Shown here: one piece after another, positions 18,074 through 27,050 of the stretch
Layout of the letters: each line of letters begins with the position of its first letter
How positions within the stretch are numbered: the first letter of the stretch is position 1
Source of the DNA: an uncultured Pseudomonadales bacterium
GTDB taxonomy: Bacteria; Pseudomonadota; Gammaproteobacteria; Pseudomonadales; Azotimanducaceae
DNA length: 64,000 nucleotides
Assembly (NCBI GenBank): GCA_958296195.1
Contig: OY282455.1
Location: 1,116,001-1,180,000 of the forward strand
Reading direction: 5' to 3'
The notes under the pieces: generated by a model
The model's database searches: none
What the model saw: only the letters and a program-made list of their open reading frames with translations
Told to the model about the DNA's origin: nothing
Made by a program: the position numbers and the translations under genes

Positions 18074-18367
18074 AGGAGTGGCCGCATGCGCCCCGGCGTC
18101 AACCAATGCTGAACTCTGCGCCCGAGTTCCTGGATTTCGCGTTGCGTGGTTCGGCCAGTGTCGTCGTCTGCCCGGCGCGAGGCGTTGGTCGAATGCGCCT
18201 CGCAAGCCGCTGGCAAAAACCGCTTGAAGACGGACGGCTGCTTAATTTGTTCTCGACACACAAGGTGGACGGGGAGTGCGATATGGGCTACCTTGCTCTT
18301 GGCGTTTCAGAGAGGCGCCTAGCAATGCGTCGGCATCCCGCTGCGCAACGAACCGGGCGCCAGTGCC

Positions 18368-18775
18368 ATGTCAGGAACCAATCTCAAAAAGGCCGGCCTC
18401 AAAGTGACCTTGCCGCGCCTCAAGGTGCTTGAAGTGCTGGAGGGCGTGGAGCCTCACCATGTTAGCGCGGAGGACGTCTATCGGCGCCTGATCGAGCAGG
18501 ATGAATCCGTAGGCTTGGCCACGGTGTATCGGGTGCTCACCCAATTTGAGTCGGCCGGCATTGTCGAGCGGCACAATTTTGATGATGGGCACGCCGTTTA
18601 CGAGTTGGCGGTGGAGGATCATCACGACCACATGGTGGATGTGGATACCGGCCAAGTCACCGAGTTCGTCAATGAACAGATCGAAGCCTTGCAGTGCGAC
18701 ATCGCCGCCGAACACGGTTTTGATCTGGTGGACCATGAACTGGTGCTGTACGTCCGCAAGAAGTCGCCCGCCTAG
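18368..18775 (+). CDS. fur: Ferric uptake regulator Fur
   Basis: A 135-residue metal-dependent repressor of iron uptake genes. The winged-helix domain (LKVTLPRLKVLEVL, HVSAEDVYRRL, GLATVYRVLTQFESAGIV) and the metal-binding HHDH (residues 85-88) with the downstream E/H ligands are present. Like Pseudomonas Fur it lacks both CxxC structural zinc motifs; its only cysteine is near residue 110, and the position after HHDHMV is Asp. Fur usually neighbours bamE in gammaproteobacteria. Here it directly precedes feoAB, whose promoter carries a Fur-box-like palindrome. Confidence 0.92.
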   Translation: MSGTNLKKAGLKVTLPRLKVLEVLEGVEPHHVSAEDVYRRLIEQDESVGLATVYRVLTQFESAGIVERHNFDDGHAVYELAVEDHHDHMVDVDTGQVTEFVNEQIEALQCDIAAEHGFDLVDHELVLYVRKKSPA

Positions 18776-18915
18776 AGCTAATCTGGTTGGTGTTAACAGC
18801 AGCATGACGCTTCCCTCGGGAGTGGCGTTGGCGCACAAGTTCATGGGCATCTTCAAGTCGCGGGTGCTGGTGGTCCTTCGAGTGCGCCCCGCTGGACCAT
18901 GGAATGCTCGTGCGT

Positions 18916-18936
18916 AAATGAGAATTGATTGCATTT
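18916..18936 (+). promoter_or_regulatory. Candidate Fur box upstream of feoAB
   Basis: A 21-bp AT-rich imperfect palindrome with arms AAATG (18916-18920) and CATTT (18932-18936) around GAGAATTGATTG. It resembles the GATAATGATAATCATTATC consensus in its AATnAnAAT core. It overlaps the -35 element of a promoter, the right place for repression. Confidence 0.6.
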
Positions 18937-18957
18937 AATGGGGTGATGTTGTTATAT
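18929..18957 (+). promoter_or_regulatory. Candidate feoAB promoter
   Basis: TTGCAT (18929-18934), a 17-nt spacer and TTATAT (18952-18957) make a good sigma-70 promoter that overlaps the Fur-box palindrome. The leader to the feoA ATG would be about 63 nt. Confidence 0.55.
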
Positions 18958-19026
18958 CGGCTGCCCCCTCTGCCAGGAGCCTTGGGCAGCCGGGCGACCT
19001 CAGGTCGGCCATGCCTCACAGCAGCT

Positions 19027-19263
19027 ATGGAGAAGTGCTTGCGTCCCCGCGACTTGCATCCCGGAGAATGCGCCCGCGTTGTCGGCTACGCGGGTCAGTC
19101 CCCCTATAGCCAGCGTCTTGTCCGCCTAGGACTGGTGGCGGGCACCGAACTCGTGGTGCAGCGCCGGGCGCCCCTTGGCGACCCAGTGGAGATTCGTTTT
19201 CGCGGCTATTCGTTGGCCTTGCGCCCTGCCGAGGCGGACTGCCTGCTCTTGGAGAAAACATGA
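19027..19263 (+). CDS. feoA: Ferrous iron transport accessory protein FeoA
   Basis: A 78-residue SH3-like cytoplasmic protein that assists FeoB. Typical features are LRPRDLHPGECARVVGY at the N-terminus, SQRLVRLGLVAGTELVVQRRAPLGDP, and the closing FRGYSLALRPAEADCLLLE. ATG 19027 gives the normal FeoA length; the frame is open upstream to 18925, but that part crosses the promoter. Its stop overlaps the feoB start by 4 bp (ATGA), so the two are coupled. Transcription is probably Fur-controlled. Confidence 0.9.
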   Translation: MEKCLRPRDLHPGECARVVGYAGQSPYSQRLVRLGLVAGTELVVQRRAPLGDPVEIRFRGYSLALRPAEADCLLLEKT

Positions 19264-21413
19264 CCACCATCGCCTTGGCCGGCAACCCCAACTGCGGCAA
19301 GACGACGCTGTTCAACGACCTCACCGGCGCCCGGCAGCGCGTGGGCAACTGGCCCGGCGTCACCGTTGAGCGCAAAACCGGCGCGTATCGGCGCAAGGGC
19401 GGCGAAGTCTGGGTGCAGGACTTGCCCGGCGTTTACGCCTTGGACGGCCCCGACGAAGCCCTTGACGAACGCATCGCCCGACAATATTTGGCGGCGGGTG
19501 AAGCGGATGTGGTCGTTAACGTCATCGACGCCTCATCCATTGGCCGAGGGCTTTATTTGACGCTGGAGTTGCTGGAAAGCCATCCGCTGGTGGTGGCGCT
19601 GAACATGATGGACGTGGCGCAGCGGGATGGTCTGCAAATCGATGTCGGGGTGCTGTCGCAGAAGCTCGGCTGTCCGGTGGTGCCGCTGGTGGCCAGCCGC
19701 GGCGAGGGCGTTGCGGAACTGATGGATGCCGCCGAAACGGTGGCCCGCTCGCCGGGAGGCGCCACTGCGCAGCCTTGGCCGCGTACGCCGGAAGCCCGCT
19801 ACCAAACCATCGACGGGCTGCTGCAAGCCTGCTTGTCGAAAGCGCCCAGTGCGGGAGCGCCGCCGGGCCTTGGGTCGGACGCTGGGCCTAAACTTGCGGC
19901 TGGGCAAGCGCGGCCGCCACGCTCTCCCACCGACGCCATCGATGCGGTGGCGCTGCACCGCTACCTCGCCTTTCCCATCTTTCTTGGCGTCATGTACCTG
20001 ATGTTCATGTTCGCCATCAATGTCGGCTCAGCCTTCATCGACTTTTTCGACCAAGCGGGCGCCGTGCTGTTTGTTGAAGCGCCGCGGCTCCTGTGGGTGG
20101 CCTTGGGTCTGCCGGATTGGCTAACGGTCTTCTTGGCGGACGGCGTGGGCGGCGGCGTCGCCTTGGTCGCCACCTTCATTCCGGTCATCGCCTGTCTGTT
20201 CCTAGCCCTGTCGCTGCTTGAGGACTCCGGCTACATGGCGCGAGTGGCGTTCATTTTTGATCGGCTGCTGCGCGGCCTCGGATTGCCCGGCAAGTCCTTT
20301 GTGCCTTTGCTCGTCGGCTTCGGCTGCAACGTGCCGGCGGTGATGGCGACGCGCACCTTGGAGAACGAACCGGACCGAATTCTCACGGCCATCATGGCGC
20401 CCTACATGTCCTGCGGCGCCCGGTTGACGGTCTATGCGCTGTTCGCCGCCGCCTTCTTCCAAAACAACGGCCAGAACATCGTCTTTGGACTGTATTTAAT
20501 CGGCATCCTCTTGGCGGTGCTGTCCGCCATGGTCGTCAAAAGGCACCTCATCAAGGCGCCGCCAAGCGTCTTCGTGATGGAGTTGCCGAGCTACCACCTG
20601 CCCACTCCTAGGGGCATCGCCATGCAAACTTGGCAGCGGCTCAAGGGGTTTGTGCTGCGCGCCGGCAAGGCCATCGTGGCGGTGGTGGTGGTGCTGAACC
20701 TAGTCAACTCCATCGGCGCGGACGGTTCCATCGGCAACGAGAACAGCGAAAAGTCCCTGCTTGCGGTGATCGGCAAGGCCATCACCCCGGCGTTCCATCC
20801 CATGGGCATTGACGAGGACAACTGGCCGGCGACCGTGGGCATCTTCACCGGCATCTTCGCCAAGGAGGTGGTGGTGGGCACCTTGGACGCCCTCTACGCC
20901 CCGGCGGACGGTCCCGCCGATGCAGACCTGCTGGGCGCTCTGGGTGAGGCCGTCGCCAGCGTGCCGCGCAACCTAGGAGAACTGGGCGGCGCCTTGGCCG
21001 ATCCGTTGGGCTTGGACATCGGCGCCGTCGCAGATCCGGAGGCAGCGGCGGCGGAGCAGGGCGTGGCGCTGGGCACCATCGCCGCCATGCGAGCCCTGTT
21101 TCACGGTGAAATTGGCGCCTTCAGCTACCTGCTGTTCATTTTGCTCTACATGCCCTGCGTGGCGACCATTGGCGTCATCTACAAGGAAATCGGCGCTTTC
21201 TGGGCGGCGTTCTCCACGGGCTGGTCGGTCATCATGGCCTACAGCGTCGCCGTGGTCTGCTACCAGATCGGCACTTTCGGCGCGGATCCGGCCGCCGCCC
21301 TCGGTTGGCTCGCGTTTGCGGCGGCGCTGGCGGCCACTGGATTTGGCCTGCTGATCTTCTGGGGGCGGCGCCGGTCGGCGAGCCGCTTGATCCCGCTGGT
21401 GGAGGTGCATTGA
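19260..21413 (+). CDS. feoB: Ferrous iron transporter FeoB
   Basis: A 717-residue inner-membrane Fe2+ transporter with an N-terminal G domain. G1 is GNPNCGKTTLFN, G2 GNWPGVTVE, G3 DLPGVYAL and G4 NMMD. The helical domain and linker follow (residues ~170-235). The membrane part (~240-700) includes the GFGCNVPAVMATR segment and two Gate-like regions. It is somewhat shorter than E. coli FeoB (773), mainly at the C-terminus. FeoC was not seen downstream. Confidence 0.96.
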   Translation: MTTIALAGNPNCGKTTLFNDLTGARQRVGNWPGVTVERKTGAYRRKGGEVWVQDLPGVYALDGPDEALDERIARQYLAAGEADVVVNVIDASSIGRGLYLTLELLESHPLVVALNMMDVAQRDGLQIDVGVLSQKLGCPVVPLVASRGEGVAELMDAAETVARSPGGATAQPWPRTPEARYQTIDGLLQACLSKAPSAGAPPGLGSDAGPKLAAGQARPPRSPTDAIDAVALHRYLAFPIFLGVMYLMFMFAINVGSAFIDFFDQAGAVLFVEAPRLLWVALGLPDWLTVFLADGVGGGVALVATFIPVIACLFLALSLLEDSGYMARVAFIFDRLLRGLGLPGKSFVPLLVGFGCNVPAVMATRTLENEPDRILTAIMAPYMSCGARLTVYALFAAAFFQNNGQNIVFGLYLIGILLAVLSAMVVKRHLIKAPPSVFVMELPSYHLPTPRGIAMQTWQRLKGFVLRAGKAIVAVVVVLNLVNSIGADGSIGNENSEKSLLAVIGKAITPAFHPMGIDEDNWPATVGIFTGIFAKEVVVGTLDALYAPADGPADADLLGALGEAVASVPRNLGELGGALADPLGLDIGAVADPEAAAAEQGVALGTIAAMRALFHGEIGAFSYLLFILLYMPCVATIGVIYKEIGAFWAAFSTGWSVIMAYSVAVVCYQIGTFGADPAAALGWLAFAAALAATGFGLLIFWGRRRSASRLIPLVEVH

Positions 21414-21597
21414 GCCAAGGTCTGGCGACAGGTTTTGGTTCGGTTGCAGCCATTTCGCGTTCTGCGGCTTAGCGTCCGCGGCAAAGGCGGCTTATGATTT
21501 GCCGGCAAGGCGTGGCGGAATACGGGGGCCGCCGCCAGTTTGACTTGACGCCACCCTTGGTTCCCAAGATTCTCAGGCATTTTTGGAGGGAGCATCC

Positions 21598-23151
21598 ATG
21601 CCCGACATGTTAACCGCGCTCGCCGAGCAGTTAGGCGACAAGCCGGCTTTGATTGACGATCGGCCGGACGGCACGGTCATAACCTGGAGCTACGCAGAGC
21701 TGGAGGCCAACGCCAACCGTCTGGCCAACGTTTTTCTGGCGCATGGCGTCAACCTTGGCGACAAGGTGCTTTGGTGCGGCCAAAATTCGATGTGGCCCGT
21801 GGCCTGCGGCCATGCGGCGCGTAAGGTGGGGGCGGTGTCCGTGCCGCTGAACTATCGGCTCACCGACGAGGAAGCCGCCTACGTCACCCACAACTCGGAC
21901 GCCAAGATCGTCTTTGTGGATGCCGAATACGCTCCCTTGTTCGAGCGCATCCGCCGGCGTATTCCCCAAGTGGCCCATGTGGTGGTGTTCGATGGGGCCG
22001 CCGGCGAGGGCCAGCACGATGCCGCGGCGCTGCTAGCGGACGCCGCGGCGAAGCCAGTGGAGGCCGACAGCGGCCAAACCGCCTCCGGCACCATGATCTA
22101 CACCTCCGGCACTACCGGCAAGCCCAAGGGCGCCGTGCGCAACAGCGTCGGAGATCCCGAGCAAATGACAAAAATGGTCGAGATTTACGGTTGGCGGCCT
22201 GACGACGTTTACCTCACCACCGGGCCGCTGTACCACTCCGGCCCCGGAGGTTTTTTGGCCTTGGGCCAATTGCTCGGCAACACCGCCGTGCTGCAGCGGG
22301 CCTTTGACGCCGAAGACTGGCTGCGCTTATTGGACAAGTACGCAGTCACCGCCAGCTTCGCAGCACCCACGCCCATCCGCCGCGTCTGCCAGCTTCCCGA
22401 CGAAGTGCTGGCGAAATACCGCAGGGACAGCTTGCGCATCATGATCGCCAACGCCGCGCCCTGGTCCTACGCCTTGAAGCTGGACTATCTGGAGCGCTTT
22501 CCGGAACGATCGTTGTTTGAGGTTTACGGCTCCACCGAACTCGGCGTCAACACCATCATGACCCCGCAGTTCCAGCGCAGCAAGCCTGGCTCCTGCGGCC
22601 AGCCGGCGCCTGGGGTGGAAATTCGGCTGTATGCCGAAGATGGCGGCGTGGTTGATGAACCCCACCAGCCGGGCGAACTCTTCGTGCGTTCGGCCGGCAT
22701 ATTCAGCACCTACCACAAGGCCCACGACAAGTTCATGGAGGAGCGGCGCGACGGCTGGCAGACGGTGGGGGACATCGCCTATTTCGACGCGGACGGCTTC
22801 TACTACATCTGCGACCGCAAGAAGGACATGATTATTTCCGGCGGCGTGAACATCTATCCCGCCGAGGTGGAGGCCGCCTTGGAGCGCCATCCGCAGGTGC
22901 TCGAGGCGGCGGTGTTCGGCATTCCCAGCGAAGAATGGGGCGAGAGCGTCCATGCGGTGCTGGTGGCGCGACCCGGCGCCGGCTTGGACACCGCCGCCGT
23001 GCAGGGCTTCGCCCGGGAGCACTTGGCCGGCTACAAGGTGCCTAGGTCGGTGGAGTTCGTGGATGAAATTCCCAAAACCGGTTCCGGCAAGATTCTAAAG
23101 CGCGAACTGCGGGCGCCCTTTTGGAAGGGCCAGCAGTCTGGAGTGGGCTAG
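21598..23151 (+). CDS. Acyl-CoA synthetase (AMP-forming)
   Basis: A 517-residue ANL-family enzyme that adenylates a carboxylic acid and transfers it to CoA. The P-loop is MIYTSGTTGKPKGAV, the A5 motif is EVYGSTELGV, A7/A8 are GDIAYFDADGFYYICDRKKD and SGGVNIYPAEVE, and the catalytic lysine region is TGSGKILKREL. ATG 21598 is preceded by GGAGGGAG. It resembles FadD-like ligases from terpenoid and steroid degradation in overall length, but the acid cannot be predicted. It stands alone between feoB and a convergent regulator. Confidence 0.9.
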   Translation: MPDMLTALAEQLGDKPALIDDRPDGTVITWSYAELEANANRLANVFLAHGVNLGDKVLWCGQNSMWPVACGHAARKVGAVSVPLNYRLTDEEAAYVTHNSDAKIVFVDAEYAPLFERIRRRIPQVAHVVVFDGAAGEGQHDAAALLADAAAKPVEADSGQTASGTMIYTSGTTGKPKGAVRNSVGDPEQMTKMVEIYGWRPDDVYLTTGPLYHSGPGGFLALGQLLGNTAVLQRAFDAEDWLRLLDKYAVTASFAAPTPIRRVCQLPDEVLAKYRRDSLRIMIANAAPWSYALKLDYLERFPERSLFEVYGSTELGVNTIMTPQFQRSKPGSCGQPAPGVEIRLYAEDGGVVDEPHQPGELFVRSAGIFSTYHKAHDKFMEERRDGWQTVGDIAYFDADGFYYICDRKKDMIISGGVNIYPAEVEAALERHPQVLEAAVFGIPSEEWGESVHAVLVARPGAGLDTAAVQGFAREHLAGYKVPRSVEFVDEIPKTGSGKILKRELRAPFWKGQQSGVG

Positions 23152-23203
23152 GGCTGGCCAAAGCCGCCCTGGTCGGTCGGCCGCTGGGCGCCGCCGGCAG
23201 GGC

Positions 23204-24043
23204 CTAGGATCCCTCCCGCTGCAGCAGCCGCTGATACTGCTGTCGATGGCGCCGATAGGCCAGTTCATCCCCCCTTTGGTGGAATATGCGCGCCAAGTTG
23301 TAGTGGGCGTCCGGCACGTCGGGTGCCTTGCGGTAGAAGTTCGCCGCCAGCTCGCCTTCGCTGAGTTCATCGAACAACGTGCCTAGGTTGTAGTGGGCGA
23401 GTTGATGGCGGGGGGATGCCTCCACCGCCATCTCGTAATGGCGTTTGGCGTTCTTAAGGTTGCCTTTGAGTTGATAGAGCCGTCCGATGTTGACATGGGC
23501 GTCGGCGTTGTTCGGGTTCAGTGTTATTGCGCGTTCATAAGCCTCGAACGCCTTGCTGGCGTCCCAGTCCTCCAAGTCCACCCCGAGTTGGCGCCATTCG
23601 TCGCTGTCCAGCTCTTCGGGATTGCGCAGTTCCTCTTCGACGCCGTTCCACAGCGCCGCCAAGCTCTGGCCATTGCAGCGGCCAGGGCTGGAGGGGGTGA
23701 ACTCCAGGCAGCCTTGCCCGGTGTGGGCGTTCCAGAGCTTGTCATCATTGCGAATGACCACGGCGCCGCTATGCGCCTCCATCCGCAGGGAGGACAACAT
23801 GGGAGGCGTTCTGGCCCCGGCCTTCAATCTGCGCAGCGCCCGGAAGAGGTCCCGAATGCTGATGTCAGACTCGATCAAGCCTTTGGCGGTGCGCAGCAAT
23901 ACGAGATCCTGGAAGGCGAAGTGGTATTCGCCCCTGCGCCCCTTGTGGGGATCCAAGAGTTTGCGCCGAACGAAGTGGCGCACCTGAGCCGGCTTCATGC
24001 CAACCAGCTGGGCGACTTCTTGGGTGCTGTAGCCGTTCATCAA
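23204..24043 (-). CDS. MerR-type HTH protein fused to TPR repeats
   Basis: A 279-residue two-part protein. Residues ~4-75 are a MerR-like winged helix (YSTQEVAQLVGMKPAQVRHFVR, then KGRRGEYHFAFQDLVLLRTAKGL). Residues ~155-270 hold at least three TPR-like repeats (FEAYERAITLNPNNADAHVN, GRLYQLKGNLKNAKRHYEMA, LAHYNLGTLFDELSEGELAA). The middle links them without obvious catalytic residues. MerR proteins normally carry a ligand-binding or coiled-coil effector part, so the TPR part may instead bind a partner protein. It is probably a transcription regulator of unknown target. Confidence 0.8.
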   Translation of the reverse strand: MMNGYSTQEVAQLVGMKPAQVRHFVRRKLLDPHKGRRGEYHFAFQDLVLLRTAKGLIESDISIRDLFRALRRLKAGARTPPMLSSLRMEAHSGAVVIRNDDKLWNAHTGQGCLEFTPSSPGRCNGQSLAALWNGVEEELRNPEELDSDEWRQLGVDLEDWDASKAFEAYERAITLNPNNADAHVNIGRLYQLKGNLKNAKRHYEMAVEASPRHQLAHYNLGTLFDELSEGELAANFYRKAPDVPDAHYNLARIFHQRGDELAYRRHRQQYQRLLQREGS

Positions 24044-24167
24044 GCCTGATTAGGATGTTGCGTTCTCAATTTAGCTCCGAAACCTTGGCGGCAGCTACAG
24101 CCGAACGCTGATGTGCGCGTAAGATAATCGCGTCAGCACAATGAAGCAATCTCCCACGGCGTTCGAG

Positions 24168-24617
24168 CTATCGCCTACGCAGCGCGGCCTGCAGCATGGT
24201 GAGCTGCTCCTCGGTGATCTGCTGAAAGCCGGGAATGAAGCAGGGCGGGCCTAGGCGTCCCTCGTTCATGCCAAAGCGGGTCAGCCCGCGAATGACGTCC
24301 TGCCGGCAAAGGGAGATGCCGTTCAGGCTTTCATAGGCTACAGGGTCGTTTCTGCGCAAGCTTGGGCAGCGGTGCTTGAACTGCACTAGATAGAGATCGT
24401 TGCGGCCTATGCGAAACGTGACATGGCGATTATCCAAAGCCTTGACTTCGCGGATGCGGCGAACCGGCACGCAGCGCTCCTCGGCGGCGTAGTCCGAGGG
24501 CGCGGCTGGGGTGGACAGGATGGCTTCGACCTCCGGCGGCGCATCCGTCTGGTTGCTTGGGGCGGATGGCTCTCCGGCGCTGGACGAGGCCAGGACGAAA
24601 CTAGCGGCGGCGAACAT
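24168..24617 (-). CDS. Secreted hypothetical protein, DUF6491-like
   Basis: A 149-residue protein starting at ATG 24617, giving a signal peptide (MFAAASFVLASSSAGE). The open frame extends to a TTG at 24707, but that part is unconserved in character. The core has AAEERCVPVRRIREVKALDN, then VTFRIGRNDLYLVQFKHRC and SLCRQDVIRGLTRFG. The Cys-R-I-R-x-x-x-V-L-D pattern and the later LCRxD resemble DUF6491 proteins. The function of that family is unknown. Assignment is tentative. Confidence 0.6.
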   Translation of the reverse strand: MFAAASFVLASSSAGEPSAPSNQTDAPPEVEAILSTPAAPSDYAAEERCVPVRRIREVKALDNRHVTFRIGRNDLYLVQFKHRCPSLRRNDPVAYESLNGISLCRQDVIRGLTRFGMNEGRLGPPCFIPGFQQITEEQLTMLQAALRRR

Positions 24618-24833
24618 CCACCGCACCGGGCCGGGCGCCGGCAAAAGCAGCCTGGTCAAACTTCCGAACAGATTTGCCAACGAAGGTTTCAATCGCCCCT
24701 TGCCCAAGGTCCGTTGACGCTGCCTAGGTCAGCAAACCCTCGACTCCACGTCAAGCCGTTGCCAATAATAATGCACCTTAGCAGCGGTTTTTGGCAAAGG
24801 GTTTCGGTGCCGCCCTGGTTTCGACCAAGCAGC

Positions 24834-26180
24834 TCAGGTCTCGCTTGGTTGCGGGAGGCGCTTTGGGGGGCGGGCTAGAACGAAACAAACGGAGCCGACC
24901 AGCGCCATTAGCGCCAGCAGGGTGAACCCGCTTCGGTAGTCGCCGGAGACGTCCGCCATGTAGCCGGCGACGATGGGGCCGGCGGACATGCCCAGCATCA
25001 CCACTAGGGACGAAAAGCCCATGATGGTGCCGAACGAGGAAGGGCCGAAGTAGTCCGCCCGCAGGGCCACCATCTGCGGGCCGCGGATGCCCCAAGCGCC
25101 GCCGTGCAGCGCGGCGAACAGGACAATCATCCAAAGATCGATTGCGAACGCGACGAGCAGCAGGCCGGCGCAGTGCGCCACCATGCAGAGCACACAGATC
25201 AGGCGCTTGTCGAAACGGTCGCCCAGATAGCCGCCGGCCACCTGCCCGGCCAGTTGGCAAGCCGTCATCAACGCCACGACCAAGCCGGCCTCCGCCAGCG
25301 AGTAGTCCAAGCCCTCCGTTAGGTGGGGCACCAAATGCACCAGCAGCGAGGACACGGTCAACAGCGCGAACGCATGGCCGAAGGAGATCAGCCAAAACGT
25401 CCAGGTGCGCATGGCCTGCCGGGCGGTGAAGTCCTGGGTGGAGGACAGCCTGGACGCGCCTGCCTGATCCGAACTCCGTACGCCGTCCGCAACCTCGCCG
25501 TAGTCCTCCGGTCGGTGGCGCACCAAGGACACCAGCGGCAAACTGACGGCGATGACGAGCACTCCGGAAAGGAACGCCGTGGTGCGCCAACCGAAGGCCT
25601 CTAAGCAGAAGATGATCGCCGGCACCGACAGGCCGCCCACCGAATAGCCCATTTGGGAAATGGAGACCGCCTTGGCCCGGTGTTGATCGAACCAGTTCAC
25701 GATGGAAACCATGAGCGTGGCGAAGCCGCCTAGACTGGAGCCCAAGGCGATCAAGGCGAAAGTGAGGTAGAAGCCCAGCAGTGAATCCACCTGGCTGAAC
25801 AGCATGAAGCCAACGCCGAACAGCAGGATGCCGATCACCAGAATGATGCGCGGGCCAAAGCGGTCCACCAGCCAACCCTGCAAGGGGCCGAGGATGCCGC
25901 TCTCGATCCGCGTCAGCGCAAACGCGCCGGCCATCAGCGTCTTGCTCCAGCCGAAGTCCCCTTGCAGGACCACCACATAGGCGCCGTAGGACTGCATCCA
26001 CAGAACGGCGGCCAGCCACTGCAAGCCGCCGCTGGCGGCGACGATCCACCAGCCGAAGAAGACCCGCCCGGAGGGGCGCACCAGCCGGTCCAACTTGGAG
26101 AGTGCGCTGTTTGGCTCGTTGCTGGCAGAAATGTTTTTATATTTCAATGCATTATCTACATTCTGGGAACTTTCGGGCAC
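24834..26180 (-). CDS. MFS transporter, monocarboxylate/oxalate-formate type
   Basis: A 448-residue major facilitator with about 12 membrane helices. The first helix follows GRVFFGWWIVAASGGLQ. Family motif A is seen in GWLVDRFGPR, with a second copy in GGYLGDRFDKR between the two six-helix halves. The overall pattern (GWSKTLMAGAFALTR near helix 2) is typical of the monocarboxylate/OFA branch. The substrate is unknown. It is convergent with the preceding DUF6491-like gene's neighbourhood and about 96 bp from the slipin gene end. Confidence 0.85.
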   Translation of the reverse strand: MPESSQNVDNALKYKNISASNEPNSALSKLDRLVRPSGRVFFGWWIVAASGGLQWLAAVLWMQSYGAYVVVLQGDFGWSKTLMAGAFALTRIESGILGPLQGWLVDRFGPRIILVIGILLFGVGFMLFSQVDSLLGFYLTFALIALGSSLGGFATLMVSIVNWFDQHRAKAVSISQMGYSVGGLSVPAIIFCLEAFGWRTTAFLSGVLVIAVSLPLVSLVRHRPEDYGEVADGVRSSDQAGASRLSSTQDFTARQAMRTWTFWLISFGHAFALLTVSSLLVHLVPHLTEGLDYSLAEAGLVVALMTACQLAGQVAGGYLGDRFDKRLICVLCMVAHCAGLLLVAFAIDLWMIVLFAALHGGAWGIRGPQMVALRADYFGPSSFGTIMGFSSLVVMLGMSAGPIVAGYMADVSGDYRSGFTLLALMALVGSVCFVLARPPKRLPQPSET

Positions 26181-26276
26181 GTCTATAGGCCAAATTCCAT
26201 CAATAGCAGGCGGGGAAAACCTGCTTGCAGCGGAGTGTCTTTGCCGGCGAGCTAGGCGCTAAGCGGATGGATGTGA

Positions 26277-27047
26277 CTACTTCTCGGAAGGCGCCGCGGC
26301 CCCCGCCAGCTTCTGCAGTCCCTCAAGCATGGACACCGGCAAGGGAAAGACGATGGTGGAGCTTTTTTCCCCGGCGATCTCGGTTAGCGTCTGCAAGTAG
26401 CGCAACTGCATGGCGCCGCCTTCGGCGCTGAGCTCCCGCGCCGCCTCGACCAGCTTCTGCGCGGCCTGCTGCTCGCCGTCCGCATGGATGATCTTGGCGC
26501 GACGCTCCCGTTCCGCCTCCGCCTGCCTGGCGATGGCGCGGATCATGCTCTCGTCGATGTCAACGTGCTTGATTTCCACATTGGACACCTTGATGCCCCA
26601 TTGGTCGGTCTGCTGGTCAAGGATCGTCTGAACGTCCCGGTTGAGGCGCTCCCGCTCGGCTAGCAGCTCGTCGAGCTCGTGCTGCCCGAGCACCGAACGC
26701 AGGGTGGTTTGGGCCAGTTGGCCCGTGGCGTCCATGAAGTTCTCCACGTTGATGATGGCCGGCTTGGAGTCCACCACCCGAAAGTACAGCACCGCATTCA
26801 CCTTGACCGATACGTTGTCCCGGGTGATCAAGTCCTGGGTGGGGATGTCCAGCACCACGGTTCTCAAGTCCACCCGCACCATCTGCTGAATGACCGGTAT
26901 GATGATGACCAACCCCGGCCCCTTGACCTTGTAGAAGCGCCCAAGCATGAACACGACGGCGCGTTCGTACTCGCGCAGGATTCTGAACGAGCTGGCCAAC
27001 AAGGCCAGCAGCGAGACGATTGTGACGATGGCGGTGACGAACTCCAT
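26277..27047 (-). CDS. Slipin (stomatin/SPFH-domain membrane protein)
   Basis: A 256-residue SPFH protein with one N-terminal membrane segment (residues ~5-25). The family core follows: [89 protein letters not shown] and a C-terminal coiled coil. Slipins form microdomain scaffolds and work with NfeD proteases. Here nfeD is immediately upstream (NfeD stop, 3 nt, slipin ATG), the standard pairing. Confidence 0.94.
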   Translation of the reverse strand: MEFVTAIVTIVSLLALLASSFRILREYERAVVFMLGRFYKVKGPGLVIIIPVIQQMVRVDLRTVVLDIPTQDLITRDNVSVKVNAVLYFRVVDSKPAIINVENFMDATGQLAQTTLRSVLGQHELDELLAERERLNRDVQTILDQQTDQWGIKVSNVEIKHVDIDESMIRAIARQAEAERERRAKIIHADGEQQAAQKLVEAARELSAEGGAMQLRYLQTLTEIAGEKSSTIVFPLPVSMLEGLQKLAGAAAPSEK

Positions 27048-27050
27048 GAG

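Noticed and set aside
18106-18432. 108-codon open frame upstream of fur
   Set aside because: No family resemblance or ribosome-binding site, and it runs into fur in another frame; the region looks like a leader.
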